Shown here piece by piece: positions 1 to 12,715 of a DNA stretch of 64,000 nucleotides. The stretch comes from Arion vulgaris. Its lineage: Eukaryota; Mollusca; Gastropoda; Stylommatophora; Arionidae. Made by a program: the position numbers and the translations under genes. The stretch's first letter is position 1, and each line of letters begins with the position of its first letter. The stretch spans positions 22,326,927 through 22,390,926 of the forward strand of contig CM036767.1 of NCBI GenBank assembly GCA_020796225.1, read 5' to 3'. The notes beneath the pieces were generated by a model that was given only the letters and a program-made list of their open reading frames with translations, was not told the DNA's origin and made no database searches.

Positions 1-497
1 AAAAACTTTAGTTTTATACAATACAAAAACAATGACAATACACAGCAAAGTTGCGACCAAAAGGCCTTTATCAAGCAAACGATACAACAGGAGTGACGAA
101 TTTCACAGCACACTACATATAGACTACGATAGAAATATCTCAAAGGTAATAAAATTAAAATGTGACTAAAAACGAATAACGAAATTAATGCATAAAACTA
201 GAAGTGGAAAAAAGAAGATAAACAATAAAAATCAAATATAAATATATATAACATATACATTGAACATATACACAAATAGAATATGGAACATGAGAAGAGA
301 AAGTACTAAGTAGCATAGAAATGTAGTGCGTTGAGTCCATGAGGTCGCAAGGTACCATATAACAAATACAATCATTCTCTAGAGCAAATCGACTACGATC
401 ACCAGAGGAACATGATCGGATGGCTGTGACCTGGACATAGCGAGCTCCCAAATGGTCAGTTCCATGCGAGCTCGCGATGTCAAGGTCACGGCCATCT
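1..497 (-). mobile_element. Penelope-like element, 3' terminal remnant
   Basis: This is the reverse-strand 3' end of the same Penelope-like family found at 11667, 20626 and 25611. It shares the segment around gcgaccaaaaggcc, the run of 3' UTR sequence, and the gaggtcgcaaggtaccat block that marks the end of the GIY-YIG coding region. No intact coding sequence remains. The element is cut by the left window edge, and near 497 it passes directly into the 22-bp array. Its inner end is folded back on itself (see 419-496). Confidence 0.75.
419..496. repeat. Inverted repeat (fold-back) at element/array junction
   Basis: A 29-base left arm (419-447) and right arm (468-496) are reverse complements with about three mismatches, separated by a 20-base loop. 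The arms hold Penelope-like sequence just past the GIY-YIG coding end. Intact relatives (26040-26110, 28260-28330) carry the sequence once and continue differently, so the fold-back formed here. It ends about two bases before the purine-rich array starts. Confidence 0.8.
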
Positions 498-3400
498 GAA
501 ATAAAAAAAAGGATGAAAGCAAAAAAAAAGAAAGGATGAAAGCAAACAAAAGAAATGATGAAAGTAAACAAAAGAAAAAAGGATGAAATTAAACAAAAGA
601 AAGAAAGGATGAAAGTAAACAAAAGAAAGAAAAGATGAAAGCAAACAAATGAAAGAAAGGATGAAATTAAACAAAAGAAAAAAGGATGAAAGTAAACAAA
701 AGAAAGAAAGGATGAAAACAAACAAAAGAAAGAAAGGAGGAAAGCAAACAAAAGAAAGAAAGGATGAAAGCAAACAAATGAAAGAAAGGATGAAATTAAA
801 CAAAAGAAAGAAAGGAGTGAAAGTAAACAAAAGAAAGAAAGGATGAAAGCAAAAAAAGAAAGAAAGGATGAAAGAAACAAAAGAAAAAGGATGAAATAAA
901 CAAAGAGAAAGTGATGAAAGCAAACAAAAGAAAGAAAGATGAAAAAACAAAAGAAAGAAAGGATGAAAGCAAACAAAGAAAGAAAAGATGAAAGTAAACA
1001 AAAGAAAAAAGGATGAAATAAACAAAGAAAGAAAGATGAAATTAAACAAAAGAAAGAAATGATGAAGTAAAAAAAATGAAAGAAAGATGAAAGTAAACAA
1101 AAAAAGAAAGAGATGAAAGTAAACAAAAGAAAGGATGAAAAAACAAAAGAAAGAAATGAGAAATTAAACAAAGAAGAAATGATGAAAGTAAACAAAGAAA
1201 GAATGGAAGTAAACAAAAAGAAAGAATGGAAAGTAAATAAAGAAAGAAGGGAAATGAAACAAAAAAAGAATGAAGTAAACAAAAGAAAAAAATGAAGTAA
1301 ACAAAAGAATGAAGAATAAAAGAAAGAATGGAAGTAAATAAAAGAAAGAATGAAAGTAAATAAAAGAAAGAATGGAAGTAAATAAAGAAAGAATGGAAGT
1401 AAATAAAAGAAAGAAAAGAATGAAGTGAAATAAAAGAAAGAATGAAGTAAAAAGAAAAATGGAAGTAAAAAAAGAAAGAATGAAGTAAATAAAAGAAAGA
1501 ATGGAAGTAAATAAAAGAAAGAATGGAAGTAAAAAAAAGAAAGAATGGAAGTAAATAAAAGAAAGAATGAAGTAAATAAAAGAAAGAATGGAAGAATAAA
1601 AGAAAGAATGAAGTAAATAAAAAAAAGAATGAAGTAATAAGAAAGAATGGAAGTAAATAAAAGAAAGAATTGAAGTAAATAAAAGAAAGAATGGAAGTAA
1701 ATAAAAGAAAGAATGGAAGTAAATAAAAGAAAGAATAAGAAAATAAAAGAAAGAATGGAAGTAAATAAAAGAAAGAATGGAAGTAAATAAAAGAAAGAAG
1801 GGAAGTAAATAAAGAAAGAATGAAGAAATAAAAGAAAGAATGGAAGTAATAAAAGAAGAATGAAGTAAATAAAGAAAGAATGGAAGTAAATAAAAGAAAG
1901 AATGAAGAAATAAAAGAAAGAATGGAAGAATAAAGAAAGAAGAAAGTAAATAAAAGAAAGAATGAAGTAAATAAAAGAAAGAATGGAAGTAAATAAAAAA
2001 GAAAGAAGTAAATAAAAGAAAAAATGAAGTAAATAAAAGAAAGAATGAAAGTAAATAAAGAAAGAATGAAGTAAATAAAAGAAAGAATGAAGTAAATAAA
2101 AAGAAATGGAAGTAAATAAAAGAAAGAATGAAAGTAAATAAAAGAAAGAATGAAAGTAAATAAAAGAAAGAATGAAGAAAAAAGAAAGAATGAAAGTAAA
2201 TAAAGAAAGAATGAAAGTAAATAAAAGAAAGAATGAAGTAAATAAAGAAAGAATGGAAGTAAATAAAAGAAAGAATGAAAGTAAATAAAGAAAGAATGAA
2301 AGTAAATAAAAGAAAGAATGAAGTAAAAAAAGAAAGAAAGGAAGTAAATAAAAGAAAGAATGGAAGTAAATAAAAGAAAGAATTGAAGTAAATAAAAGAA
2401 AGAATGGAAGTAAATAAAAGAAAGAATGGAAGTAAATAAAAGAAAGAATTGAAGTAAATAAAAGAAAGAATGGAAGTAAATAAAAGAAAGAATGAAAGTA
2501 AACAAAAGAAAGAATGGAAGTAAATAAAAGAAAGAATGAAAAAGAAAGTAAATAAAAAAGAAGAAGTAAAAAAGAAAGAATGAAAGTAAATAAAAGAAAG
2601 AATGAAGTAAATAAAGAAAGAATGGAAGTAAATAAAGAAAGAATGAGTAATAAAGAAAGAATGAAAATAAAAGAAAGAATGGAAGTAAATAAAGAAAGAA
2701 TGAAAGTAAATAAAAGAAGATGAATAAGAAAGATGAAGTAAAAGAAAGAATGGAGTAAATAAAAGAAAGAATGAATAAAAAAAAGTAAAAGAAATGAAAG
2801 TAAAAAGAAAGAGAAGTAAATAAAAGAAAGAATGGAAAGTAAATAAAAGAAGAATGAAGAATGAAAGAAAAGATGAAACAAAGAAAGAATGGAAGTAAAA
2901 TAAAAAGAAAGAAGATAGTAAATAAAGAAAGAATGAAAGTAAATAAAAGAAAGAATGGAAGTAAATAAAAGAAAGAATAAAAGTAAATAAAAGAAAGAAT
3001 GAATAAATAAAAGAAAAAGAATGGAAAGAAATAAAAGAAAGAATGGAAGTAAATAAAAGAAAGAATGGAAGTAAATAAAAGAAAGAATGGAAGTAAATAA
3101 AAGAAAGAATGGAAGTAAATAAAGAAAGAATGAAGTAAACAAAAGAAAGAATGGAAGTAAATAAAAGAAAGAATGGAAGAAATAAAGAAAGATGAAGTAA
3201 ATAAAGAAAGAATGAAAGTAAATAAAAGAAAAATGGAAGTAAATAAAGAAAGAATGAAAGTAAATAAAAGAAAGAATGGAAGTAAACAAAAGAAAGAAGG
3301 GAAGTAAATAAAAAAGAAAGAATGGAAGTAAATAAAAGAAAGAATGAAAGTAAATAAAAAAGAAAAGAAAGAAAGAATGAATAAATAAAAGAAAGAATGG

Positions 3401-6400
3401 AAGTAAATAAAAGAAAGAATGGAAGTAAATAAAAGAAAGAATGGAAGTAAATAAAAGAAAGAAGGGAAAGTAAATAAAAGAAAAAAATGGAAGTAAATAA
3501 AAGAAAGAATGGAAGTAAATAAAAAGAAGAAGAAATAAAAGAAGAATGGAAGTAAATAAAGAAAGAATGGAAGTAAATAAAAGAAAGAATGGGAAGTAAA
3601 TAAAAGAAAGATGAGTAAAATGAAAGAAAGAATGAAAGTAAATAAAAGAAAGAATGGAAGTAAATAAAAGAAAGAATTGAAGTAAATAAAAGAAAGAATG
3701 GAAGTAAATAAAAGAAAGAATGGAAGTAAATGAAAGAAAGAATGGAAGTAAATAAAAGAAAGAATGGAAGTAAATAAAGAAAGAATGAAGTAAATAAAGA
3801 AAGAATGGAAGTAAATAAAAGAAAGAATGGAAGTAAATAAAAGAAAGAATGGAAGTAAATAAAAGAAAGAATAAGTAAATAAAGAAAGAATGGAAGTAAT
3901 AAAAGAAAGAATGAAAAGTAAATAAAGAAAGAATGGAAGTAAATAAAAGAAAGAATGAAAGTAAATAAAAGAAAGAATGAAAGTAAATAAAGAAAGAATG
4001 AAGTAAATAAAAGAAAGAATTGAAGTAAATAAAAGAAAGAATGGAAGTAAATAAAAGAAAGAATGGAAGTAAATAAAAGAAAGAATGAAAGTAAATAAAA
4101 GAAAGAATGGAAGTAAATAAAAGAACGAATGAAAGTAAATAAAAGAAAGAATGGAAGTAAATAAAAGAAAGAATGGAAGTAAATAAAAGAAAGAATGGAA
4201 GTAAATAAAAGAAAGAATGAAAGTAAATAAAAGAAAGAATGAAAGTAAATAAAAGAAAGAATGAAAGTAAACAAAAGAAAGAAAGGGCGAACGTAAATAA
4301 AAGAAAGAATGGAAGTAAATAAAAGAAAGAATGAAAGTAAATAAAAGAAAGAATGAAGTAAAAAAGAAAGAATGAAAGTAAATAAAAGAAAGAATGAAAG
4401 TAAATAAAAGAAAGAATGAAAGTAAATAAAAGAAAGAATGAAAGTAAACAAAAGAAAGAAAGGGCAGAAGTAAACAAAAGAAAGAATGGAAGTAAATAAA
4501 AGAAAGAATGAAAGTAAATAAAGAAAGAATGAGTAAATGAAAGAAAGAATGAAGTAAATAAAAGAAAGAATGAAAGTAAATAAAAGAAAGAATGGAAGTA
4601 AATAAAAGAAAGAATGGAAGTAAATAAAAGAAAGAATGGAAGTAAATTAAAGAAAGAATGGAAGTAAATAAAAGAAAGAATGGAAGTAAATAAAAGAAAG
4701 AATGAAAGTAAATAAAAGAAAGAATGGAAGTAAATAAAAGAAAGAATGGAAGTAAATAAAAGAAAGAATGGAAGTAAATTAAAGAAAGAATGAAAGTAAA
4801 TAAAAGAAAGAATGGAAGTAAATGAAAGAAAGAATGAAAGTAAATAAAAGAAAGAATGGAAGTAAATTAAAGAAAGAATGAAAGTAAATAAAAGAAAGAA
4901 TGGAAGTAAATGAAAGAAAGAATGGAAGTAAATAAAAGAAAGAATGGAAGTAAATAAAAGAAAGAATGGAAGTAAATAAAAGAAAGAATGAAAGTAAATA
5001 AAAGAAAGAATGAAAGTAAATAAAAGAAAGAATGGAAGTAAATAAAAGAAAGAATAAAAGTAAATAAAAGAAAGAATAAAAGTGAATAAAAGAAAGAATG
5101 GAAGTCAATAAAAGAAAGAATGGAAGTAAACAAAAGAAAGAATGGAAGTAAATAAAAGAAAGAATGGAAGTAAATAAAAGAAAGAATAAAAGTAAATAAA
5201 AGAAAGAATGGAAGTAAATAAAAGAAAGAATGAAAGTAAACAAAAGAAAGAATGGAAGTAAATAAAAGAAAGAATGGAAGAAAATAAAAGAAAGAATGAA
5301 AGTAAATAAAAGAAAGAATGAAACTAAATAAAAGAAAGAATGGAAGTAAATAAAAGAAAGAATGAAAGTAAATAAAAGAAAGAATGGAAGTAAACAAAAG
5401 AAAGAATGGAAGTAAATAAAAGAAATAATGAAAGTAAATAAAAAAAAAATGGAAGTAAATAAAAGAAAGAATGAAAGTAAATAAAAGAATGAAAGGAAGT
5501 AAATAAAAGAAAGAATGGAAGTAAACAAAAGAAAGAATGGAAGTAAACAAAAGAAAGAATGGAAGTAAATAAAAGAAAGAATGGAAGTAAATAAAAGAAA
5601 GAATGAAAGTAAATAACAGAAAGAAAGGAAGTAAATAAAAGAAAGAATGGAAGTAAATAAAAGAAAGAATGGAAGTAAATAAAAGAAAGAATGGAAGTAA
5701 ATAAAGAAAGAATGAAGTAAATAAAAGAAAGAATGGAAGAAAATAAAATAAAGAATGGAAGTAAATAAAAGAAAAAATGGAAGTAAATGAAAGAAAGAAT
5801 GGAAGTAAATAAAAGAAATAATGAAAGTAAATAAAAAAAAAATAGAAGTAAATAAAAGAAAGAATGAAAGTAAACAAAAGAATGAAAGGAAGTAAATAAA
5901 AGAAAGAATGGAAGTAAACAAAAGAAAGAATGGAAGTAAACAAAAGAAAGAATGGAAGTAAATAAAAGAAAGAATGGAAGTAAATAAAAGAAAGAATGAA
6001 AGTAAATAAAAGAAAGAAAGGAAGTAAATAAAAGAAAGAATGGAAGTAAATTAAAGAAAGAATGGAAGTAAATAAAAGAAAGAATGGAAGTAAATAAAAG
6101 AAAGAATGGAAGTAAATAAAAGAAAGAATGGAAGTAAATAAAATAAAGAATGGAAGTAAATAAAAGAAAAAATGGAAGTAAATGAAAGAAAGAATGGAAG
6201 TAAATAAAAGAAAGAATGGAAGTAAATAAAAGAAAGACTGGAAGTAAATGAAAGAAAGAATGAAAGTAAATAAAAGAAAGAATGGAAGTAATAAAAGAAA
6301 AAATGGAAGTAAATAAAAGAAAGAATGGAAGTAAATAAAAGAAAGAATGGAAGAAATGAAAGAAATAATGGAAGTAAATAAAGAAAGAATGGAAGTAAAT

Positions 6401-9400
6401 AAAAGAAAGAATGGAAGTAAATAAAAGAAAGAATTGAAGTAAATAAAAGAAAGAATGGAAGTAAATAAAAGAAAGAATGGAAGTAAATAAAAGAAAGAAT
6501 AAAAGTAAATAATAGAAAGAATGGAAGTAAATAAAAGAAAGAATAAAAGTAAATAATAGAAAGAATGGAAGTAAATAAAAGAAAGAATGAAAGTAAATAA
6601 AAGAAAGAATGGAAGTAAATAAAAGAAAGAATTGAAGTAAATAAAAGAAAGAATGGAAGTAAATTAAAGAAAGAATGGAAGTAAATAAAAGAAAGAATGG
6701 AAGTAAATAAAAAGAAAGAATGAAGTAAATAAAGAAAGAATGAAAGTAAATAAAAGAAAGAATGGAAGTAAATAAAAGAAAGAATGGAAGTAAATAAAAG
6801 AAAGAATGGAAGTAAATAAAAGAAAGAATGAAAGTAAATAAAAGAAAGAATGAAAGTAAATGAAAGAAAGAATGGAAGTAAACAAAAGAAAGAATGGAAG
6901 TAAATAAAAGAAAGAATGGAAGTAAATAAAAAAAAGAATGAAAGTAAATAAAAGAAAGAATGAAAGTAAATAAAAGAAAGAATGGAAGTAAATAAAAGAA
7001 AGAATAAAAGTTAATAAAAGAAAGAATAAAGTGAATAAAAGAAAGAATGGAAGTAAATAAAAGAAAGAATGGAAGTAAAAAAAAGAAAGAATGGAAGTAA
7101 ATAAAAGAAAGAATGGAAGTAAATAAAAGAAAGAATAAAAGTAAATAAAAGAAAGAATGGAAGTAAATAAAAGAAAGAATGAAAGTAAACAAAAGAAAGA
7201 ATGGAAGTAAATAAAAGAAAGAATGGAAGAAAATAAAAGAAAGAATGAAAGTAAATAAAAGAAAGAATGAAACTAAATAAAAGAAAGAATGGAAGTAAAT
7301 AAAAGAAAGAATGAAAGTAAATAAAAGAAAGAATGGAAGTAAACAAAAGAAAGAATGGAAGTAAATAAAAGAAATAATGAAAGTAAATAAAAAAAAAATG
7401 GAAGTAAATAAAAGAAAGAATGAAAGTAAATAAAAGAATGAAAGGAAGTAAATAAAAGAAAGAATGGAAGTAAACAAAAGAAAGAATGGAAGTAAACAAA
7501 AGAAAGAATGGAAGTAAATAAAAGAAAGAATGGAAGTAAATAAAAGAAAGAATGAAAGTAAATAAAAGAAAGAAAGGAAGTAAATAAAAGAAAGAATGGA
7601 AGTAAATGAAAGAAAGAATGGAAGTAAATAAAAGAAAGAATGGAAGTAAATAAAAGAAAGAATGGAAGTAAAAAAAGAAAGAATGAAGTAAATAAAATAA
7701 AGAATGGAAGTAAATAAAAGAAAAATGGAAGTAAATGAAAGAAAGAATGAAGTAAATAAAAGAAAGAATGGAAGTAAATAAAAGAAAGACTGGAAGTAAA
7801 TGAAAGAAAGAATGAAAGTAAATAAAAGAAAGAATGGAAGTAAATAAAAGAAAGAATGGAAGTAAATAAAAGAAAGAATGGAAGTAAATAAAAGAAAGAA
7901 TGGAAGTAAATGAAAGAAATAATGGAAGTAAATAAAAGAAAGAATGGAAGTAAATAAAAGAAAGAATGGAAGTAAATAAAAGAAAGAATGAAAGTAAATA
8001 AAAGAAAGAATGGAAGTAAATAAAAGAAAGAATGAAAGTAAATAAAGAAAGAATGGAAGTAAATAAAAGAAAGAATGGAAGTAAATAAAAGAAAGAATGG
8101 AAGTAAATAAAAGAAAGAATGAAAGTAAATAAAAGAAAGAATGAAAGTAAATAAAAGAAAGAATGAAAGTAAACAAAAGAAAGAAAGGGCGAATGTAAAT
8201 AAAAGAAAGAATGGAAGTAAATAAAAGAAAGAATGAAAGTAAATAAAAGAAAGAATGGAAGTAAATAAAAGAAAGAATGAAAGTAAATAAAAGAAAGAAT
8301 GAAAGTAAATAAAAGAAAGAATGAAAGTAAATAAAAGAAAGAATGAAAGTAAACAAAAGAAAGAAAGGGCGAACGTAAACAAAAGAAAGAATGGAAGTAA
8401 ATAAAAGAAAGAATGAAAGTAAATAAAAGAAAGAATGGAAGTAAATGAAAGAAAGAATGGAAGTAAATAAAAGAAAGAATGAAAGTAAATAAAAGAAAGA
8501 ATGGAAGTAAATAAAAGAAAGAATGGAAGTAAATAAAAGAAAGAATGGAAGTAAATAAAAGAAAGAATGGAAGTAAATAAAAGAAAGAATGGAAGTAAAT
8601 AAAAGAAAGAATGAAAGTAAATAAAGGAAAGAATGGAAGTAAATAAAAGAAAGAATGGAAGTAAATAAAAGAAAGAATGGAAGTAAATAAAAGAAAGAAT
8701 GAAAGTAAATAAAAGAAAGAATGGAAGTAAATGAAAGAAAGAATGAAAGTAAATAAAAGAAAGAATGGAAGTAAATAAAAGAAAGAATGAAAGTAAATAA
8801 AAGAAAGAATGGAAGTAAATGAAAGAAAGAATGGAAGTAAACAAAAGAAAGAATGGAAGTAAATAAAAGAAAGAATGGAAGTAAATAAAAGAAAGAATGA
8901 AAGTAAATAAAAGAAAGAATGAAAGTAAATAAAAGAAAGAATGGAAGTAAATAAAAGAAAGAATAAAAGTAAATAAAAGAAAGAATAAAAGTGAATAAAA
9001 GAAAGAATGGAAGTCAATAAAAGAAAGAATGGAAGTAAACAAAAGAAAGAATGGAAGTAAATAAAAGAAAGAATGGAAGTAAATAAAAGAAAGAATAAAA
9101 GTAAATAAAAGAAAGAATGGAAGTAAATAAAAGAAAGAATGAAAGTAAACAAAAGAAAGAATGGAAGTAAATAAAAGAAAGAATGGAAGAAAATAAAAGA
9201 AAGAATGAAAGTAAATAAAAGAAAGAATGAAACTAAATAAAAGAAAGAATGGAAGTAAATAAAAGAAAGAATGAAAGTAAATAAAAGAAAGAATGGAAGT
9301 AAACAAAAGAAAGAATGAAAGTAAATAAAAGAAATAATGAAAGTAAATAAAAAAAAAATGGAAGTAAATAAAAGAAAGAATGAAAGTAAATAAAAGAATG

Positions 9401-10552
9401 AAAGGAAGTAAATAAAAGAAAGAATGGAAGTAAACAAAAGAAAGAATGGAAGTAAACAAAAGAAAGAATGGAAGTAAATAAAAGAAAGAATGGAAGTAAA
9501 TAAAAGAAAGAATGAAAGTAAATAAAAGAAAGAAAGGAAGTAAATAAAAGAAAGAATGGAAGTAAATAAAAGAAAGAATGGAAGTAAATAAAAGAAAGAA
9601 TGGAAGTAAATAAAAGAAAGAATGGAAGTAAATAAAAGAAAGAATGGAAGAAATAAAATAAAGAATGGAAGAAATAAAAGAAAAATGGAAGTAAATGAAA
9701 GAAAGAATGAAGTAAATAAAGAAAGAATGGAAGTAAATAAAAGAAAGACTGGAAGTAAATGAAAGAAAGAATGAAAGTAAATAAAAGAAAGAATGGAAGT
9801 AAATAAAAGAAAGAATGGAAGTAAATAAAAGAAAGAATGAAAGTAAATAAAAGAAAGAATTGAAGTAAATAAAAGAAAGAATGGAAGTAAATAAAAGAAA
9901 GAATGAAAGTAAATAAAAGAAAGACTGAAGTAAATAAAAGAAAGAATGGAAGTAAATAAAAGAAAGAATGAAAGTAAATAAAAGAAAGACTGAAGTAAAT
10001 AAAAGAAAGAATGAAAGTAAATAAAAGAAAGAATGGAAGTAAATAAAAGAAAGAATGGAAGTAAATAAAAGAAAGAATGGAAGTAAATGAAAGAAATAAT
10101 GGAAGTAAATAAAGAAAGAATGGAAGTAAATAAAAGAAAGAATGGAAGTAAATAAAAGAAAGAATGGAAGTAAATAAAAGAAAGAATGGAAGTAAATAAA
10201 AGAAAGAATGGAAGTAAATAAAAGAAAGAATAAAAGTAAATAATAGAAAGAATGGAAGTAAATAAAAGAAAGAATAAAAGTAAATAATAGAAAGAATGGA
10301 AGTAAATAAAAGAAAGAATGAAAGTAAATAAAAGAAAGAATGGAAGTAAATAAAAGAAAGAATTGAAGTAAATAAAAGAAAGAATGAAAGTAAATAAAAG
10401 AAAGAATGGAAGTAAAAAAAAGAAAGAATAAAAGTAAATAAAAGAAAGAATGAAAGTAAATAAAAGAAAGAATGGAATTAAGTAAAAGAAAGAATGGAAG
10501 TAAATAAAAGAAAGAATGGAAGTAAACAAAAGAAAGAATGGAAGTAAATAAA
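498..10552. repeat. 22-bp purine-rich tandem array (about 10 kb)
   Basis: Roughly 450 copies of a 22-bp unit built from gaagtaaataaaag followed by aaagaatg. The left 600 bases use a longer 25-26 bp form (ggatgaaagcaaac with aaaagaaagaaa), grading into the 22-bp form near 1300. Units between 1300 and 4500 are ragged with many 1-3 base indels; from 4500 on they are very uniform. The plus strand is almost all A and G with three T per unit. The minus strand lacks stop codons in the unit, which gives several spurious frames over 1000 residues rich in F, L, Y and S. A higher-order period is present (see findings). Confidence 0.97.
4950..10500. repeat. Higher-order repeat of about 1.95 kb within the 22-bp array
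   Basis: Rare unit variants recur at fixed spacing. The variant gaaactaaata occurs near 5321, 7270 and 9230, and the variant gaaaggaagt after taaaagaat occurs near 5491, 7440 and 9400; both pairs of gaps are 1949 and 1960 bases. The variant agaaagactg occurs near 6231, 7783 and 9742. The first gap there is short by about 397 bases, explained by an extra tandem copy of about 394 bases in the first period, where the gaaaggaagt variant recurs near 5885. Boundaries of the three periods are approximate. Confidence 0.85.
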
Positions 10553-10639
10553 CAAAAGTAGGCAAGCATAAATCAAAAATGATGTATAATTAGTAATCCA
10601 GAAGTAAAGTATGGATACACCACAGAACTCAGCAATATG

Positions 10640-10830
10640 TGAAATAACATCGCTTCAAATATTGACTTGGGATATCTCATGCTTGGAAGAAGATAACGAA
10701 TAAAACTAACTATCCCTGAAGCCACTAGAGCAGGCAAGATCAAACATCAAACTATGAGACTGGGGCAGCAACCCAGTAACGGTGTGATGACAAAAGAAGG
10801 TGTGAGCTAGAGGAATTATCAGCATTCATA
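10640..10830 (+). mobile_element. LINE 3' end fragment
   Basis: The stretch with actagagcaggcaag, gagactggggcagcaac and ccagtaacggtgtgatgac resembles the LINE tails at 49495-49650 (plus) and 12716-12846 (minus). It is the last part of the RT C-terminal region plus a short 3' end. There is no usable reading frame. The flanks 10553-10639 and 10831-10974 show nothing I recognise. Confidence 0.55.
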
Positions 10831-10974
10831 CTTAAACATCTGCTGTTCTCCATGTTCTCATAGTAGTCTGTTCTGTTAATCATCAGCTACACAATACAAT
10901 TCTTTACAAAACATAAGGGAAAATAACAAGTGCAGAAAAAAAAACATGAACGACGAAAAAAGAAAAGCAAGTGA

Positions 10975-11428
10975 CAAACAAGAGCGGGTGACAAACAAGA
11001 GCGAGTGACAAACTAGAGCGGTGACAAACAAGAGCTGGTGACAAACAAGAGCGGGTGACAAACAAGAGCTGGTGACAAACAAGAGCTGGTGACAAACAAG
11101 AGCTGGTGACAAACAAGAGCTGGTGACAAACAAGAGCTGATGACAAACAAGAGCTGGTGACAAACAAGAGCGGGTGACAAACAAGAGCGGGTGACAAACA
11201 AGAGCGGGTGACAAACAAGAGCTGGTGACAAACAAGAGCTGGTGACAAACAAGAGCTGGTGACAAACAAGAGCTGGTGACAAACAAGAGCTGGTGACAAA
11301 CAAGAGCTGGTGACAAACAAGAGCGGGTGACAAACAAGAGCGGGTGACAAACAAGAGCTGGTGACAAACAAGAGCTGGTGACAAACAAGAGCGGGTGACA
11401 AACAAGAGCGGGTGACAAACAATAGCGG
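10975..11428. repeat. 17-bp tandem array
   Basis: About 27 near-perfect copies of gagctggtgacaaacaa, alternating with the variant gagcgggtgacaaacaa. Because 17 is not a multiple of 3, three minus-strand frames stay open, each repeating SCLSPALVCH-like peptides. These are not genes. The two variants come in blocks, suggesting duplication of several units at once. Confidence 0.97.
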
Positions 11429-11666
11429 GTAGTTCACATACCTAGCATCATTTTTGCTGGTGACTCAGGTGGTATCCAGAATAAGACAAGTGTCAGGGAG
11501 GTGAGTAAAATGCAAGGCAGGACTAGAATATAGTTATAAAATATCGATCTTCGCTTGAATATGATGGTAAAAGATAGGTCTATATAGGGCTCCGGACAGC
11601 AACTGTAGTGATTCACATTTCTCCTTGCCGGATACTGGTAGGAAGGTTTATAATAATTTACAATAT
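11429..11666. other. Unassigned spacer
   Basis: A stretch of mixed composition with a short AT dinucleotide run at its right end. A 91-residue minus-strand frame crosses it, but it has no recognisable motif and no paralogue in the window. I see nothing to annotate. Confidence 0.4.
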
Positions 11667-12640
11667 ATATATATGAGACTGCAGTAAAACTATTAGATTG
11701 GCGAAACACGTAATCACAAAGTACTGAGTTTTATAAATTACAAAAACAATGACAATATACAGCAACGTTTCGACCAACACTGCCTGAGACGCGTTCTGTC
11801 GTCCCCAACTATCCTTTTGTGGTTTACAGACGGGACAGAAGTCTTAAGGATATGTTGGTACACAGTCGCCTAAAGTCCAATATCCAGAGTCGTTTTGGCA
11901 CTGTCCAGTGTGGCCGTCGGCGTTGCAATACGTGTGCTTATGTGATACAGACGCGTACTGTATCTTTTCCTTTAGCCATGTTTGTTATTGTAGATGGTTT
12001 CACATGCGAGTCCCGTAATCCTATCTATGCCATTATCTGTAAGCGGTGTAACAAGGCTTATATCGGCACAACAGGCAAGAGACTTAGTGATCGATTCGTC
12101 CAACACTTGCGCGACATACGCCAATGCTCTGTGACCCTGTAGCCACCCATTTCAATGATACTGGTCATTTAGGAGCTTACGATGTCCAGGTCACAGCCAT
12201 CCGATCATGTTCCACGGATGATCGCAGTCGATTTGCTGTGGAGAATCGGTTGGTTTCGTTGTATGGTACCTTGTGACCACGTTGATCTCAACATATTACA
12301 TTCCTATGCTTCTTAGTACTTTCTCTTCTCATGCCTTGTAACCTATATGTGCATATGTTGCATGTATTCGAGTTATATATTTACTTGATGTTTTATTGTT
12401 TCTCTTCTTTTCTATTTCAAGTTTTTATGTGTGTTTTTGTGTTATATTTATTTCGTTATTCGTTTTTATTCCCAGATTTTCATTAGAAACGTTTGAATTT
12501 CTCCGTATCTAGTCGTCCATATGTAATTGTTTTTTTAAATTCGTCACTCCTGTTGTTCGTTTGCTTGATAAAAGCCTTGTTGATCGAAACGTTGCTGTAT
12601 ATTGTCATTGTTTTTGTAATTTCTAGAATAATTTATGAAT
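11667..12640 (+). mobile_element. Penelope-like element, GIY-YIG portion with inverted 5' tail
   Basis: A 5'-truncated Penelope-like element. Its left 115 bases (11667-11782) are the reverse complement of this family's 3' terminus, so the copy has an inverted segment in front of its coding part. Coding follows from about 11785: the linker with the CGRRRCNTC cysteine cluster, then the GIY-YIG nuclease with IYAIICKRCNKAYIGTTG, R in LSDRF and H in QHLRDI. A one-base deletion near 12134, compared with 28207, breaks the frame before the catalytic Glu segment. The 3' UTR runs to about 12640. It is inactive. Confidence 0.85.
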
Positions 12641-12715
12641 GCAAGCAATAGACAGTTTCAAGAATGCCTATATACTTGTCTTGTCATCGTTGAAACATAA
12701 AGCTTACACTTCTTC

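Noticed and set aside
185..10569. Very long minus-strand frames (up to 1430 residues) rich in F, L, Y and S, resembling membrane proteins
   Set aside because: They are translations of the 22-bp array, which has no stop in any minus-strand phase. Three frames overlap, there is no non-repeat domain, and the frame period is 66 bases.
10876..11437. Cysteine-rich repeat proteins (SCLSPALVCH)
   Set aside because: Products of the 17-bp array in three frames, with no signal peptide or unique domain.
11434..11709. 91-residue minus-strand frame
   Set aside because: Overlaps the Penelope-like terminus and has no recognisable domain.
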